A stretch of DNA of 64,000 bases from Sphingomonas trueperi (GTDB taxonomy: Bacteria; Pseudomonadota; Alphaproteobacteria; Sphingomonadales; Sphingomonadaceae). The stretch covers positions 62,001 through 126,000 of the forward strand of contig NZ_JAATJB010000005.1 of NCBI RefSeq assembly GCF_011927635.1, written 5' to 3'. Position 1 is the stretch's first letter. Every line of letters starts with the position of its first letter. Under the pieces are notes generated by a model, which was given only the letters and a program-made list of their open reading frames with translations, did no database searches and was not told the DNA's origin. This document shows, in pieces, positions 1 through 8,756 of this stretch. The translations under genes were made by a program, and so were the position numbers.

Positions 1-1597
1 GCACGGTTTCCAGCACCGTCCGCAGCTGTGCCTCGCGCCGGCGCAGTGCCGCTTCGTGTTCGTCGCGCTCGGTGATGTCGAGCGCCGCGCCGACCACGCG
101 GATCAGGTCCCCGGCGGCGTTGTAGAAGCAGCGTGCCGAGCCCTCCAGCGTGCGTTCGGTGCCTTTGCAGCCGGTCAGGCGATAGCGGAAGGAGAAGCGC
201 TCGGCGCGTTCGGCAACGGCTTCGACCACGGTCGCGCGCAGGCTCTCCAGGTCGCTCGGCTCGATCAGTTGCTTCCAGGATTCGAAGCTGGAGAGCGAGC
301 CCAGCGGCAATCCCAGCCGCTGTTCGGTGCCGGGCGACCAGTTGATGTGATCGCCGCCCACATCCCAGTCGAAGATGCCGAGCTCGTGCGCGGCGGTCGC
401 CTGGGCGAGCCGCTCCTCGCTCGCCCGCAGCGCGCGCAGCGCCGAGACGCGCTCGGAAATGTCGAGGATGCTGTGGACGACGATCGCCCCGCGGGTGGGC
501 GTGGCGGAGCGCAGCAGCCGTTCGATCACGTGCAGCTGGCTGCCGTCCTTGCGTTGCTCGATCAGTTCCTGCGCCCCGTCCGCGTCGGGCAGGGCATAGC
601 TGCTGTTCCAGTTGGGGCATTGCGCGCGGAGCAGCATGTAGAGATTCTCGCCCAGCGCCTCCGCCTCGGTCCAGCCATAGAGCTGCTGGCAGCCGAGCGA
701 CCAGTGGATGATCCGGCCACGCGCGTCGGTCATCACCACCGTCGCACCGTCGAGCGCGAGGCTCAGCTCGGCGCGGGCGATCTGCTCCCGGCCGACGCGA
801 TTGACTGCCCAATAGGCGATCAGGCCGATTGCGAGGATGTTGAACACGCCCAGCACCAGGTGGCTGGTGATCGGCTCGCCATGGGCACCCCGCTCCAGCA
901 GCAGCTCGATCGTGGCGGGCAGGGCGGGCAGCAGGATCGCGCCGGCTACCACCGTCTTGATCGCGACCGGGTCGGAGCGTTCGATCCGGCTGGATCGCTG
1001 CGCATCCACGCGCCAGTGCCCGAGCAGGATGGCGGCGGTCAGCGACAGCGCCATGATCGTGCCCGGCACCGAGGCCCGAAGGCTCAGGTTCACCGACGCG
1101 GGATTGTCGGACAGCATCATGCCGGTCGCCGATGCCAGCGCGAGCGCCAGCGGCGCGATCGCCACCAGCGGGGCGACCTCGCGCAGCAGTCGCCATTTGC
1201 TGCGCGAGGCGAAGGCCGCGATCGGCAGCATCAGCAGGAAGACGATGGCGTTCACGCCCGGTCGCCCGGCATGCTGCAGCCCGAGTGCGAGGACGCGGTC
1301 GGCGTAGACCAGCTGTCCCAGGTCGATCCACGGCTCCAGAACGGGTTGCAGGGTACCGATCACCCCCACCGCCATCGCCGCAAGGTAGGCGGCAATGGCG
1401 AAGCTCGGACGGCGCGTATGATCGGACAGCACGCCCAGCGCGACGAAGATGTAGCCGATCGCTGCCACCGGCCACATCGGATAGGCGCGGGGCAGGAAGC
1501 GGTGGAGGATCGGGATGTCGAGCGCCCAGCCCGCCAGCGTGGCGAGACCACACAATAACGCGATGCCGGCCAGAACAATGGCCGTGGTGACGTTCAT
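1..1597 (-). CDS. Membrane-anchored PAS-domain sensor protein (3' end outside window)
   Basis: The minus frame is open from an ATG at 1597 to the left edge, giving about 532 codons with no stop. The first ~240 residues hold about eight hydrophobic segments (for example AIVLAGIALLCGLATLAGWA near the N-terminus), so this is an integral membrane sensor module. Two PAS/PAC units follow: the first reads VVMTDARGRIIHWS, the second GIFDWDVGGDHINWSPGTEQ, each closed by an ITER/ISER-type PAC end (LDISERV, LDITERDEH). A third unit appears to begin at the edge (LRRREAQLRTVLETV). The output domain is beyond the window and could be a histidine kinase or a GGDEF/EAL module; I cannot tell which. The gene is divergent from the amidohydrolase pair and shares about 245 bases of upstream DNA with it. 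Confidence 0.8.
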   Translation of the reverse strand, partial: MNVTTAIVLAGIALLCGLATLAGWALDIPILHRFLPRAYPMWPVAAIGYIFVALGVLSDHTRRPSFAIAAYLAAMAVGVIGTLQPVLEPWIDLGQLVYADRVLALGLQHAGRPGVNAIVFLLMLPIAAFASRSKWRLLREVAPLVAIAPLALALASATGMMLSDNPASVNLSLRASVPGTIMALSLTAAILLGHWRVDAQRSSRIERSDPVAIKTVVAGAILLPALPATIELLLERGAHGEPITSHLVLGVFNILAIGLIAYWAVNRVGREQIARAELSLALDGATVVMTDARGRIIHWSLGCQQLYGWTEAEALGENLYMLLRAQCPNWNSSYALPDADGAQELIEQRKDGSQLHVIERLLRSATPTRGAIVVHSILDISERVSALRALRASEERLAQATAAHELGIFDWDVGGDHINWSPGTEQRLGLPLGSLSSFESWKQLIEPSDLESLRATVVEAVAERAERFSFRYRLTGCKGTERTLEGSARCFYNAAGDLIRVVGAALDITERDEHEAALRRREAQLRTVLETV

Positions 1598-1842
1598 GGA
1601 CGGGGCGCTTCGGCGCGCCACGGTTCTATCTATTCTTCCAACGTGCAAACCACCTGCCCCTGCACAGGTCGAAGCCGAGGCCACGATGTGCTCAGCATCG
1701 GTTAATTTTCCACGAAAAGCCATAGGGAGATGCACGGAATTCCGTCGATTCCCGGAAGTGTTTCCAGCAGGTGCTTGCCAAAAGCCATGGGCAGGGCAAT
1801 CAATTGGATGGGGACCATCACAAGAACATCAGGGAGTCACGC

Positions 1843-3261
1843 TTGATCCGAAGCTTCGCCATGGCGGCCGCCTGCGTCGCCCTAACCGCCTGTGGGGGAA
1901 GCGGCGGCAAGCCCGCCAGCGCCTCCTCCACCCCCGCGCAAAAGGGGCCGGGGCCGGGCAAGGGGTATAATCACGATCCCTATCCCTCCACCTATCGGCC
2001 CTATCCCGGCGTGCCGACGCTGCTGACCAACGTCACCATCCTCGACGGCGAGGGCGGCCGGATCGACAAGGGCGCGGTGCTGTTCCGCGACGGCAAGATC
2101 GTCGCGGTGGGCCAGACCCTCACGGCCGATGCCGGCGTGACGGTGATCGATGGGCAGGGCAAGTACGTCACCCCCGGCGTGATCGACATCCACAGCCATC
2201 TCGGCGACTATCCCTCGCCGGGCGTGGATGCGCTGTCCGACGGCAACGAGGCGACCTCGCCGGTCACCGCGGACGTCTGGGCCGAGCACAGCGTCTGGCC
2301 GCAGGATCCGGGCTTCAGCCGGGCGCTGGCCAATGGCGGCGTGACGACGCTGCAGATCCTGCCGGGCTCGGCCAACCTGTTCGGCGGCCGTTCGGTGGTG
2401 CTCAAGAACGTCTATGCCCGCACCATGCAGGGCATGAAGTTCCCGGGCGCGCCCTATGGCCTCAAGATGGCGTGCGGCGAGAACCCCAAGCGCGTCTATG
2501 GTAGCCGCGGCCGCGAGCCCTCCACCCGGATGGGCAACATCGCCGTCGATCGCCAGACCTGGGCCAAGGCGGTCGAGTACAAGCGCAAATGGGACAAGTA
2601 CGAGAAGGACGGCGGCGAGGCGCCGGGCCGGGACATCGCGATGGACACGCTGCGCGGCGTCCTAGAAGGCGAGATCCGCGTCCAGAACCACTGCTATCGC
2701 GCCGACGAAATGGCCAACGTCATGGATATGGCCAAGGAGTTCGGCTACCATGTCTCGGCGTTCCACCATGCGGTGGAAGCCTATAAGATCGCCGATCTGC
2801 TGAAGGCCAACAATACCTGCGCCGCGGTCTGGGCCGACTGGTACGGCTTCAAGATGGAATCCTACGACGCGGTGCCGGAGAACCTTGCCATCCTCGAGAA
2901 GGAAGGCGCCTGCGGCATGATCCATTCGGACGACGCCAACGGCATCCAGCGGCTGAACCAGGAAGTCGCCAAGGCGCGCGCCTCGGCAATCCGCGGCGGC
3001 TTCGACGTGTCCGAGGCGACGGCGTGGAAGTGGCTTGCGATCAACCCGGCGATCGCGCTGGGCATCGCCGACAAGACGGGCAGCCTGAAGGCCGGCAAGA
3101 TGGCGGACGTGGTGCTGTGGAACGGCAATCCGTTCAGCGTCTATACCCGGCCGGAAATGGTGTGGGTCGACGGGGCGCTGCTCTACGACGCCAAGGATCC
3201 CAAGCGCCGTCCGGTTTCCGATTTCGAGCTCGGCCAGCCGGGCGAGGGGGATGTGAAGTGA
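1843..3261 (+). CDS. Amidohydrolase-family lipoprotein
   Basis: Metal-dependent hydrolase of the amidohydrolase superfamily (imidazolonepropionase-like branch); the substrate is unknown. I chose a TTG start at 1843 because AGGGAG lies six bases upstream and the product then begins with a short lipoprotein signal, lipobox LTAC with Cys at about residue 17. An ATG at 1771 in the same frame would bury this signal. The metal-site HxH is visible as DIHSHLGDY, followed by later candidate ligands in NHCYRADE, AFHHAVEAY and the Asp of IHSDDANG. The C-terminal beta-sandwich return motif (GSLKAGKMADVVLWNGNPF) is intact. The stop overlaps the next gene by four bases (GTGA), so the two are probably translated together. 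The likely location is the periplasmic face of a membrane. Confidence 0.85.
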   Translation: MIRSFAMAAACVALTACGGSGGKPASASSTPAQKGPGPGKGYNHDPYPSTYRPYPGVPTLLTNVTILDGEGGRIDKGAVLFRDGKIVAVGQTLTADAGVTVIDGQGKYVTPGVIDIHSHLGDYPSPGVDALSDGNEATSPVTADVWAEHSVWPQDPGFSRALANGGVTTLQILPGSANLFGGRSVVLKNVYARTMQGMKFPGAPYGLKMACGENPKRVYGSRGREPSTRMGNIAVDRQTWAKAVEYKRKWDKYEKDGGEAPGRDIAMDTLRGVLEGEIRVQNHCYRADEMANVMDMAKEFGYHVSAFHHAVEAYKIADLLKANNTCAAVWADWYGFKMESYDAVPENLAILEKEGACGMIHSDDANGIQRLNQEVAKARASAIRGGFDVSEATAWKWLAINPAIALGIADKTGSLKAGKMADVVLWNGNPFSVYTRPEMVWVDGALLYDAKDPKRRPVSDFELGQPGEGDVK

Positions 3262-4568
3262 GCAAGACCCTATTTCTCGCCGCGGCGGCCTGTGTGGCGC
3301 TCGCGGCACCTGCGATGGCGCAGGACGTGGCGATCACCAACGCCAAGCTGGTGATCGGCGACGGTTCGGCCCCCGTCGAGGGCGGCACGGTGGTGGTGCG
3401 CGGCGGCAAGGTCGTCGCGGCGGGCCGCGGCGTGGCGGTGCCCGCCGGCGTGACGGTGGTCGATGCCGCCGGGCGCTATGTGACGCCGGGCATCTTCGCC
3501 GGCTTCACCCGGATGGGCATTGTCGAGGTCGACGGGGTCGGCGTGACCAACGATGCGGCGGCGGGCAGCTCGCCGTTCAACGCCGCGCTCGACGTATCGC
3601 CGGCGGTCAACCCGCGCGCGACCCCGATCTCGATCAACCGCGCCGACGGCGTCACCCGCGCCGTGGTCGCGCCGGACGTCAGCAAGGGCTCGATCTTCGC
3701 CGGCCAGGGCGCGGTGATCGACACGCGCAGCGACCTCCACGCGGTCGCCCGTCCGCGCGCCTTCCAGTTCATGGAATATGGCGAGAGCGGCGGTCGCGTC
3801 GCCGGCGGCAGCCGCCCGGCGGCGATCGCGATGCTCCGCAACGCGATGCTGGAGGCACGCGACTATGCCCGCAATCCGACGAGCTTCGCCGATCGCGGCA
3901 AGGACGCGCTGCTCACCCGCGCCGATGCCGAGGCGCTCGCCGCCGTCGTGCAGGGCAAGGTGCCGCTGCTCGTGCATGTCGAGCGTGCGTCGGACATCCT
4001 TGTGCTGCTCCAGCTCAAGCGCGAGACGCCGGGGCTGAAGCTGGTGCTGGTCGGCGCGACCGAGGGCTGGACGGTGGCGAAGGAGATCGCTGCGGCCGGC
4101 GTGCCGGTGCTCGCCAACGCGCTCAACGATCTGCCCGCAAGCTTCGAGCAACTGGCCGCCACCCAGTCGAACATCGGCCGGATGCAGGCGGCGGGCGTGC
4201 TGGTCGGCGTCGGCACGATCAACGACGACGAGGCGCGCCAGGCGCGGCTGGAGAAGCAGTTCGCCGGCAACCTGGTGGCGCTCACCCGCGTGCCCGGCGC
4301 GACCGGGCTGAGCTGGGACGCTGCCTTCGCGGCGATCAGCTCCAAGCCCGCCGAGGCGATGGGGATGGGCGAGGCGTACGGCTCGCTCAAGGCCGGTCGA
4401 GTCGGTGACGTGGTGGTGTGGGACGGCGATCCGCTGGAAATCGGCAGCATGCCGGTGAAGCTGTATGTCGACGGGATCGAGCAGCCGCTCACCACCCGCC
4501 AGACCCGGCTGCGCGATCGCTACTGGAAGCCCGAGGAAGGCGCGCTGCCCAAGGCGTATCAACGCTGA
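3258..4568 (+). CDS. Amidohydrolase-like protein lacking the HxH metal motif
   Basis: This product of about 436 residues starts at a GTG overlapping the upstream stop and opens with a signal peptide ending near AMAQ. It has the superfamily N-terminal sandwich (ITNAKLVIGDGSAPVEGG, YVTPGIFAGFTRMG) and the C-terminal return (GSLKAGRVGDVVVWDGDP). Where active relatives carry HxH just after TPG, this protein reads GIFAGFTRMG with no histidine. One His remains in LLVHVERAS. From the sequence, the binuclear metal site looks lost or rebuilt. It pairs with the intact lipoprotein enzyme upstream and may be a non-catalytic partner or an enzyme with an altered centre. Calling it a pseudo-enzyme is inference. 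Confidence 0.8.
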   Translation: MSKTLFLAAAACVALAAPAMAQDVAITNAKLVIGDGSAPVEGGTVVVRGGKVVAAGRGVAVPAGVTVVDAAGRYVTPGIFAGFTRMGIVEVDGVGVTNDAAAGSSPFNAALDVSPAVNPRATPISINRADGVTRAVVAPDVSKGSIFAGQGAVIDTRSDLHAVARPRAFQFMEYGESGGRVAGGSRPAAIAMLRNAMLEARDYARNPTSFADRGKDALLTRADAEALAAVVQGKVPLLVHVERASDILVLLQLKRETPGLKLVLVGATEGWTVAKEIAAAGVPVLANALNDLPASFEQLAATQSNIGRMQAAGVLVGVGTINDDEARQARLEKQFAGNLVALTRVPGATGLSWDAAFAAISSKPAEAMGMGEAYGSLKAGRVGDVVVWDGDPLEIGSMPVKLYVDGIEQPLTTRQTRLRDRYWKPEEGALPKAYQR

Positions 4569-4677
4569 TCAGATGCGTTCAATACGGAACCTTCACGATC
4601 GCGGAAACTTTGGCGGTCAGGTGGAACGGGCCCGGCGCAGCGGGATGCGCGCGCCGGGCGATCAGGAGTATCGAACA

Positions 4678-5046
4678 ATGAGAAAGCATATCCTTCTGCC
4701 CATCCTCGCGGCGCTGGCGCTGGCGGCATGCCAGCAGGGCGGCGAGGCGACCGGCAACGCTGCGGCGGACAATGCCGCCGAGGCGAATGCGGTGGTCGAG
4801 AATGGTGCGGTCGGCAACAATGTCGCGGCCGAGGTGATCGCGATGAACGACGCGCAGCGCAACGTCGTGTTCATCCGCGCGATCATGGATGCCGGGCTGA
4901 AGTGCGACCATGTCGAAAGCTCGCAGCGCCTGGACGACCAAGACGGCAACCCGATGTGGCGGGCCAATTGCAGCGGCGGCGTCGCGCACATGGTCACCAT
5001 CACGCCCGACGGCACCGCCAAGATCGTCAGCCGCACCGACCGGTGA
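4678..5046 (+). CDS. Small Ala/Asn-rich lipoprotein, function unknown
   Basis: The product is 122 residues. Its ATG is preceded by a GGAG about a dozen bases upstream. The N-terminus is a lipoprotein signal, MRKHILLPILAALALAAC, with lipobox LAAC. After it comes a low-complexity Ala/Asn/Glu stretch (AADNAAEANAVVENGAVG), then a compact domain with two cysteines (LKCDHVES and RANCSGG) that could form a disulfide in the periplasm. I do not recognise the family. It follows the amidohydrolase pair by about 110 bases and ends just before a strong terminator, so it may share their transcript. Confidence 0.75.
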   Translation: MRKHILLPILAALALAACQQGGEATGNAAADNAAEANAVVENGAVGNNVAAEVIAMNDAQRNVVFIRAIMDAGLKCDHVESSQRLDDQDGNPMWRANCSGGVAHMVTITPDGTAKIVSRTDR

Positions 5047-5074
5047 CGACGCGACGTTCTTAGCCGAACAAAAA

Positions 5075-5104
5075 AAGGGGAGGCCTCGAAGCCTCCCCTT
5101 TTCC
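5075..5104. terminator. Bidirectional rho-independent terminator
   Basis: Ten-base perfect arms AAGGGGAGGC and GCCTCCCCTT enclose the loop CTCGAA. A-rich sequence lies before and a T-rich run after, so it can work in both directions. It sits between the lipoprotein gene and the convergent PhoX-type gene. Confidence 0.88.
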
Positions 5105-5123
5105 TTTTCGGCGGCTTCCGCCC

Positions 5124-7589
5124 TCAGAGGCCGACGACGCCGCCGTCGTTCTTGGTGATCACCACCACCGCCGAGCGCGGGCGGATGGTTGCCGCCACGG
5201 CGCCGCCGGCCTGGCTGTCCGGCCAGTGGCTGGTCGGGGCGGCGGGGGTGCCGCCTTCGCCCGGATGCTGAATGCCGACGAACAGCGTGCGGCCATCGGG
5301 CGTCGAGTCCACCCCGGTGATCTCGCACTCGATCGGGCCGACCAGGAAGCGGCGCAGATTGGCGCCCGGCGCGGCGCCGATGCGGGTCGCCTGCGTCGCG
5401 GTCGCGCCGCCCGAGCCGGTGTTGGTGATCGTGCGCGCGCCGCCGTCGCCCACCGTGCCAGGCTGGGCGGCGAGCATCATGCAGTTGGTCACGTCGGTAT
5501 AGGCGCCGTCGTCGGTCTGCAGCCACATCATCGGCTTCACCTGACCGCCGGCATGGGTCGCACGGGCGAACACCAGGCCATCGGGGCTGGAGAAGTCGTT
5601 GCTGGCGTCAAGCGACGAGAGGTTGATGTTGGTCTTGTCGAGGTCGGCGCCGGCACCGAAGGCATAGATGTCCCAGGTGAAGCTGGTGGCTTCGGTATCC
5701 GCTTCCTTGATGCGGATGATGTGGCCGTTCGGGTTGCCGAACTGCGCCGTGCTGCCCTTCGGGTCGTTGTAATGGCGCGGATTGGCGGCGTCGGTACCGT
5801 TCAGCGGCCGGCCGGCGGCGTTGTTGTTGGTGAGGGTGAGGTAGATCTCGCCGGTCACCGGATTGCTGGCAGTCCATTCCGGGCGGTCCATCGGCGTCGC
5901 GCCCAGCTTGTCCGCGGCAAGGCGGGTGTTGACCAGAATGTCGGCCTGGTCGGCGAACGGATAGGCCGCGTTGCTGCCGTCGAGCCCGTTCTGGCCGAAG
6001 ACGAGGGGCAGCCAGGTGCCGGAACCGTCCGCGTTGAACTTGGCGACATACAGCGTGCCGCTGTCCAGATACTTGTCGCCGATCGCGAGCCTGTCCGTGG
6101 CGTCCGCATCGGCAGCCACCCAGGCCGTCGCCGACACGAACTTGTACATATATTCGCGCCGGGAATCGTCGCCCATGTACCAAGCCGGCTTCTTGCCGAC
6201 GACGAATGCGCCGGGCCAGCACCCCTCATGCCCCATGCGGCCGAGCGCGGTCCGCTTGCGCGGCGTGGACGTCGGAGAATAGGGATCGAACTCGACGACC
6301 CAGCCGAACTGGTTCGGTTCGTTGCGGAAGTCGGTGGTGGCCGCGCCGGTGCCGGCGCGCGCGTCCCAGCGGCGGAACAGGGTGTTGGCGGCGTCGGCGG
6401 CGACCACCGTCGACCAGCCGTAACTGCCCGTGCTGCTGGTTACGCCGTAGCGGCTGAGTGCGGTCAGTTCCTTGGCGCTGCGATTGGCATTGTCGCCGCT
6501 GCGCCGGAAATAACCGGCCCAGTTCTCCTCGCAGGTCAGCGCCGAGCCCCAGGGCGTGGTGCCGTTGGCGCAGTTGTTGATCGTGCCGCGACCAGCCACG
6601 CCGGTGGGGGAAAAGGCGGTCTTGAGCAGATCCGAACCCTTGGCCGGGCCGTTGAACGCCATGGCGGTGGCAGGCGTGATGCGGCGGTTGAACGTCGAGT
6701 CCTGCTTGACGGTCCAGGCCCGGTTCGCCCCTTCCACCAGCTCGGTCACCGAAACGCCGTGGCAGTCGATTTCCTTCTGCGCTTCCGATTCGGGGCGTGC
6801 GCCGTTGACGGTGGTGGCACCGGCGACATGCAGATACTGATCGTTGATGTTCTCGTGGTTCTGCACGAGCAGGCCACGAGTCGAGCTGTTGGGATCGCGG
6901 GTGCCGGTGGCGCTCAGGCCGTACCAGTAGAGCGCATCGCCATGGTCGCCGATGCGCTGGGCGAAATTGGTGTCGGTCCCGTCATTCTTGTAGGCGGCCA
7001 CGCCCGCGGCGATCGGGTCGCCGGTGCGGTTGATCACGCTGACGGTATAGCCGGTCGGCACGGTGACGACGTCGAGCTTGTTCTTGGCGACGGCGGTGAA
7101 GCCCAGCGCAGGCGGGTTCACGGTGACGGTCGTGGTAGCAGTGGAGGTGTGGCCGCTATTGTCCGTCGCCGCAAACTGGAAGGTCAGGACGGTCTGCTGT
7201 GCGACGGCAGGCACGAGGAAGGTCGCGATATCCTGATTCGCATTGCTCAGGGTGACGGTCGGGCCCGCGGTCTGCGTCCAGGCGACCGCCGTGATAGCCT
7301 TGTCGTCATATGCGGTGCCGGTGAGGGTAACCAACCGACCGCCGCTGGTCGTGACGGCACCGCCCGCCGTAACGGTGGGCGGCACGTCCGCGCGAAAGCT
7401 GTCATTGCTGTCGCACGCCGCCAGCAGCGAACCGCCCATCGTCGCCGCCACGATCGCGCTCGATCCGCGCAGCAGCGTCCGGCGCGAATAGCGCTGGTCG
7501 GCGAGTTCGTTGAGCGTGACGGCGTCGCTGCGATTGGTATCCACATCGCCATCGCTATAGCCGAACGGCGACTCGATCAGGTCGGTCAT
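5124..7589 (-). CDS. PhoX-type alkaline phosphatase (DUF839) with N-terminal Ig/PKD-like domain
   Basis: A secreted phosphatase of the PhoX family, 821 residues; family members are Ca/Fe-dependent phosphomonoesterases. The ATG at 7589 has AGAGGGGA upstream; the open frame continues far upstream of it, but that part is shadow. Near residues 30-60 a twin-arginine-type signal (RRTLLRGSSAIVAATMGG, ending LLAAC) points to Tat export and possibly lipidation. Residues ~70-165 form a Thr/Val-rich Ig- or PKD-like domain (TLTGTAYDDKAITAVAWTQ). The body carries PhoX-family signatures: GTTPWGSALTCEENWAGYF, FDPYSP, MGHEGCWPG and, near the end, FVGIQHPGEGG. I see no definite Pho box upstream. Its position beside the type II secretion genes suggests it could be a secreted substrate; that is inference. 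Confidence 0.87.
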   Translation of the reverse strand: MTDLIESPFGYSDGDVDTNRSDAVTLNELADQRYSRRTLLRGSSAIVAATMGGSLLAACDSNDSFRADVPPTVTAGGAVTTSGGRLVTLTGTAYDDKAITAVAWTQTAGPTVTLSNANQDIATFLVPAVAQQTVLTFQFAATDNSGHTSTATTTVTVNPPALGFTAVAKNKLDVVTVPTGYTVSVINRTGDPIAAGVAAYKNDGTDTNFAQRIGDHGDALYWYGLSATGTRDPNSSTRGLLVQNHENINDQYLHVAGATTVNGARPESEAQKEIDCHGVSVTELVEGANRAWTVKQDSTFNRRITPATAMAFNGPAKGSDLLKTAFSPTGVAGRGTINNCANGTTPWGSALTCEENWAGYFRRSGDNANRSAKELTALSRYGVTSSTGSYGWSTVVAADAANTLFRRWDARAGTGAATTDFRNEPNQFGWVVEFDPYSPTSTPRKRTALGRMGHEGCWPGAFVVGKKPAWYMGDDSRREYMYKFVSATAWVAADADATDRLAIGDKYLDSGTLYVAKFNADGSGTWLPLVFGQNGLDGSNAAYPFADQADILVNTRLAADKLGATPMDRPEWTASNPVTGEIYLTLTNNNAAGRPLNGTDAANPRHYNDPKGSTAQFGNPNGHIIRIKEADTEATSFTWDIYAFGAGADLDKTNINLSSLDASNDFSSPDGLVFARATHAGGQVKPMMWLQTDDGAYTDVTNCMMLAAQPGTVGDGGARTITNTGSGGATATQATRIGAAPGANLRRFLVGPIECEITGVDSTPDGRTLFVGIQHPGEGGTPAAPTSHWPDSQAGGAVAATIRPRSAVVVITKNDGGVVGL

Positions 7590-7749
7590 TGGGGTCCCCT
7601 CTGTTGGCCGGGCGTGCAAGTCCCGGTTCGTGCCCGCCCATGGGGACCGCGTGTGAAACGGTGATGCACTTCGTGTGACGGATCGGCGGCGCCATGGCGG
7701 CGTGCATGTGACACTTGCCAAGGTGGCATCCGAAGCTAAGCGCAGCAGC

Positions 7750-8304
7750 ATGACCTCCGATGTGGGCAATAGCGATCCTACGCCGCCACCGAGCCTCGCC
7801 AGCCGCTTGGGCGGCTGGGTTCGCGACCGGCGTCGCGGGCTGGCGATGGCGGATCGTGATGTGCCGCAGGTGCCCGGTCGCCGCTGGGCGATGCCTGTAC
7901 TGGCGGGGCTGATCGCGGCCGGCCCGTTCGCGACGCTGCTCGGCGCAACGGTGCTGGCCGGTGCCGTCGAGCGCGAGACGCGGCGGATGGAGGCATTGCG
8001 CGCGCCGCGCCGGATCGCCGAAGCGCGGCGCGAGGCGGCGCATGTGGCGCTCTCTGGCGCGATGATGCGCCCCGGCCCCGCCGCGCTGCTGGACGGCGTA
8101 GCGGCAGCCTTGCCTGCCGATGCGGCATTGGTTCGTGCGGAGCGGAGCGTGGACGGTGCGCTGGCGCTGGAAGTGTCGGTCAGCGATCCCGACGCGCTGC
8201 GCAGCGCGGTGCGCCGCGTGCCTGCCCTGGCGGGCTTGCGCGACGTCCGGCAGCAGGAAGGCGAGGGGCGTACCATGGTGCTGCTGCGGCAGGTCGCGCC
8301 ATGA
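7750..8304 (+). CDS. PilN/GspL-C-like inner-membrane assembly protein
   Basis: A bitopic protein of about 184 residues: a basic cytoplasmic segment (GGWVRDRRRGLAMADRD), one transmembrane helix (MPVLAGLIAAGPFATLLGAT), a coiled region and a periplasmic ferredoxin-like domain (VRAERSVDGALALEVSVSD). This is the layout of PilN and of the C-terminal half of GspL. The ATG at 7750 is my choice; the frame is also open upstream to 7675. The stop overlaps the next ATG (ATGA), so it is the first gene of a tight three-gene unit. A full gspL lies 5 kb away, which makes this a second, shorter copy of the platform module. Assignment is by topology and context only. Confidence 0.65.
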   Translation: MTSDVGNSDPTPPPSLASRLGGWVRDRRRGLAMADRDVPQVPGRRWAMPVLAGLIAAGPFATLLGATVLAGAVERETRRMEALRAPRRIAEARREAAHVALSGAMMRPGPAALLDGVAAALPADAALVRAERSVDGALALEVSVSDPDALRSAVRRVPALAGLRDVRQQEGEGRTMVLLRQVAP

Positions 8305-8756
8305 GCCGACGGCCGATCCTGTTGGGCATGCTGACCGGGTTGTTGCTCGTGGCGCTGCTCGCCCCCTGGACGGGGGCTGCGCTCGGTCGTCTGGCCAAGG
8401 CGCGGGCGGCACGGGCGGCAGCGGCCGCCGCTGCGGCTGCGCCGCGTTCCGACGCGCCGGTGCTCAAGCCCGAACTGGCGTTCCCCCGCGCCAGCGCCGC
8501 CGCCGCCATCCGCGCGCGGATCGAGCGGCTGGCGCATGGCGGCGGCGTGCTGGTCGAGGCGATCACGCCGACGACCGCACCGGCGCCGCTGGTGATGATG
8601 GAGGTCCGCGTGTCGGGCCCTGAAAAGGCGGTGCTCGCGTTCGCCGATGCGATCGAGCGCGAGCGGCCGCTGCTGCGCTTCCGCACCTGGCGCGTTGAAG
8701 CGGCGGAGGGCGGCGGGGTGCGCCTCAGCGGCGCACTGGTCGGAGCGGTACGATGA
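8301..8756 (+). CDS. GspM/PilO-like inner-membrane protein
   Basis: 151 residues with a short cytoplasmic start, one membrane helix (ILLGMLTGLLLVALLAPW), an Ala-rich helical linker and a periplasmic alpha/beta domain (APLVMMEVRVSGPEKAVLAF, then LLRFRTWRVEA), the pattern of PilO and of the GspM subtype b family. It overlaps both neighbours by four bases (ATGA), so the three genes form one translationally coupled unit. A separate gspM lies at 14550-15050, so this is a paralogous set. It probably pairs with the preceding PilN-like protein, as PilN and PilO pair elsewhere; that is inference. Confidence 0.65.
   Translation: MSRRPILLGMLTGLLLVALLAPWTGAALGRLAKARAARAAAAAAAAAPRSDAPVLKPELAFPRASAAAAIRARIERLAHGGGVLVEAITPTTAPAPLVMMEVRVSGPEKAVLAFADAIERERPLLRFRTWRVEAAEGGGVRLSGALVGAVR

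Noticed and set aside
56..1558. A 500-residue open frame on the plus strand at the left edge
   Set aside because: It is Gln/Arg/Gly-rich and has no recognisable domain, whereas the minus strand encodes membrane helices and PAS domains over the same bases.
7590..7749. Possible Pho box upstream of the phosphatase
   Set aside because: TGTGACACTTGCC and TTCGTGTGACGG look loosely similar to parts of the CTGTCAT repeats, but I cannot find two properly spaced half-sites.
7590..8537. Upstream extension of the PhoX-type gene by more than 300 codons
   Set aside because: The extension is antisense to the PilN-like and GspM-like genes and has no signal peptide; the ATG at 7589 has a good ribosome-binding site directly before a Tat-type signal.
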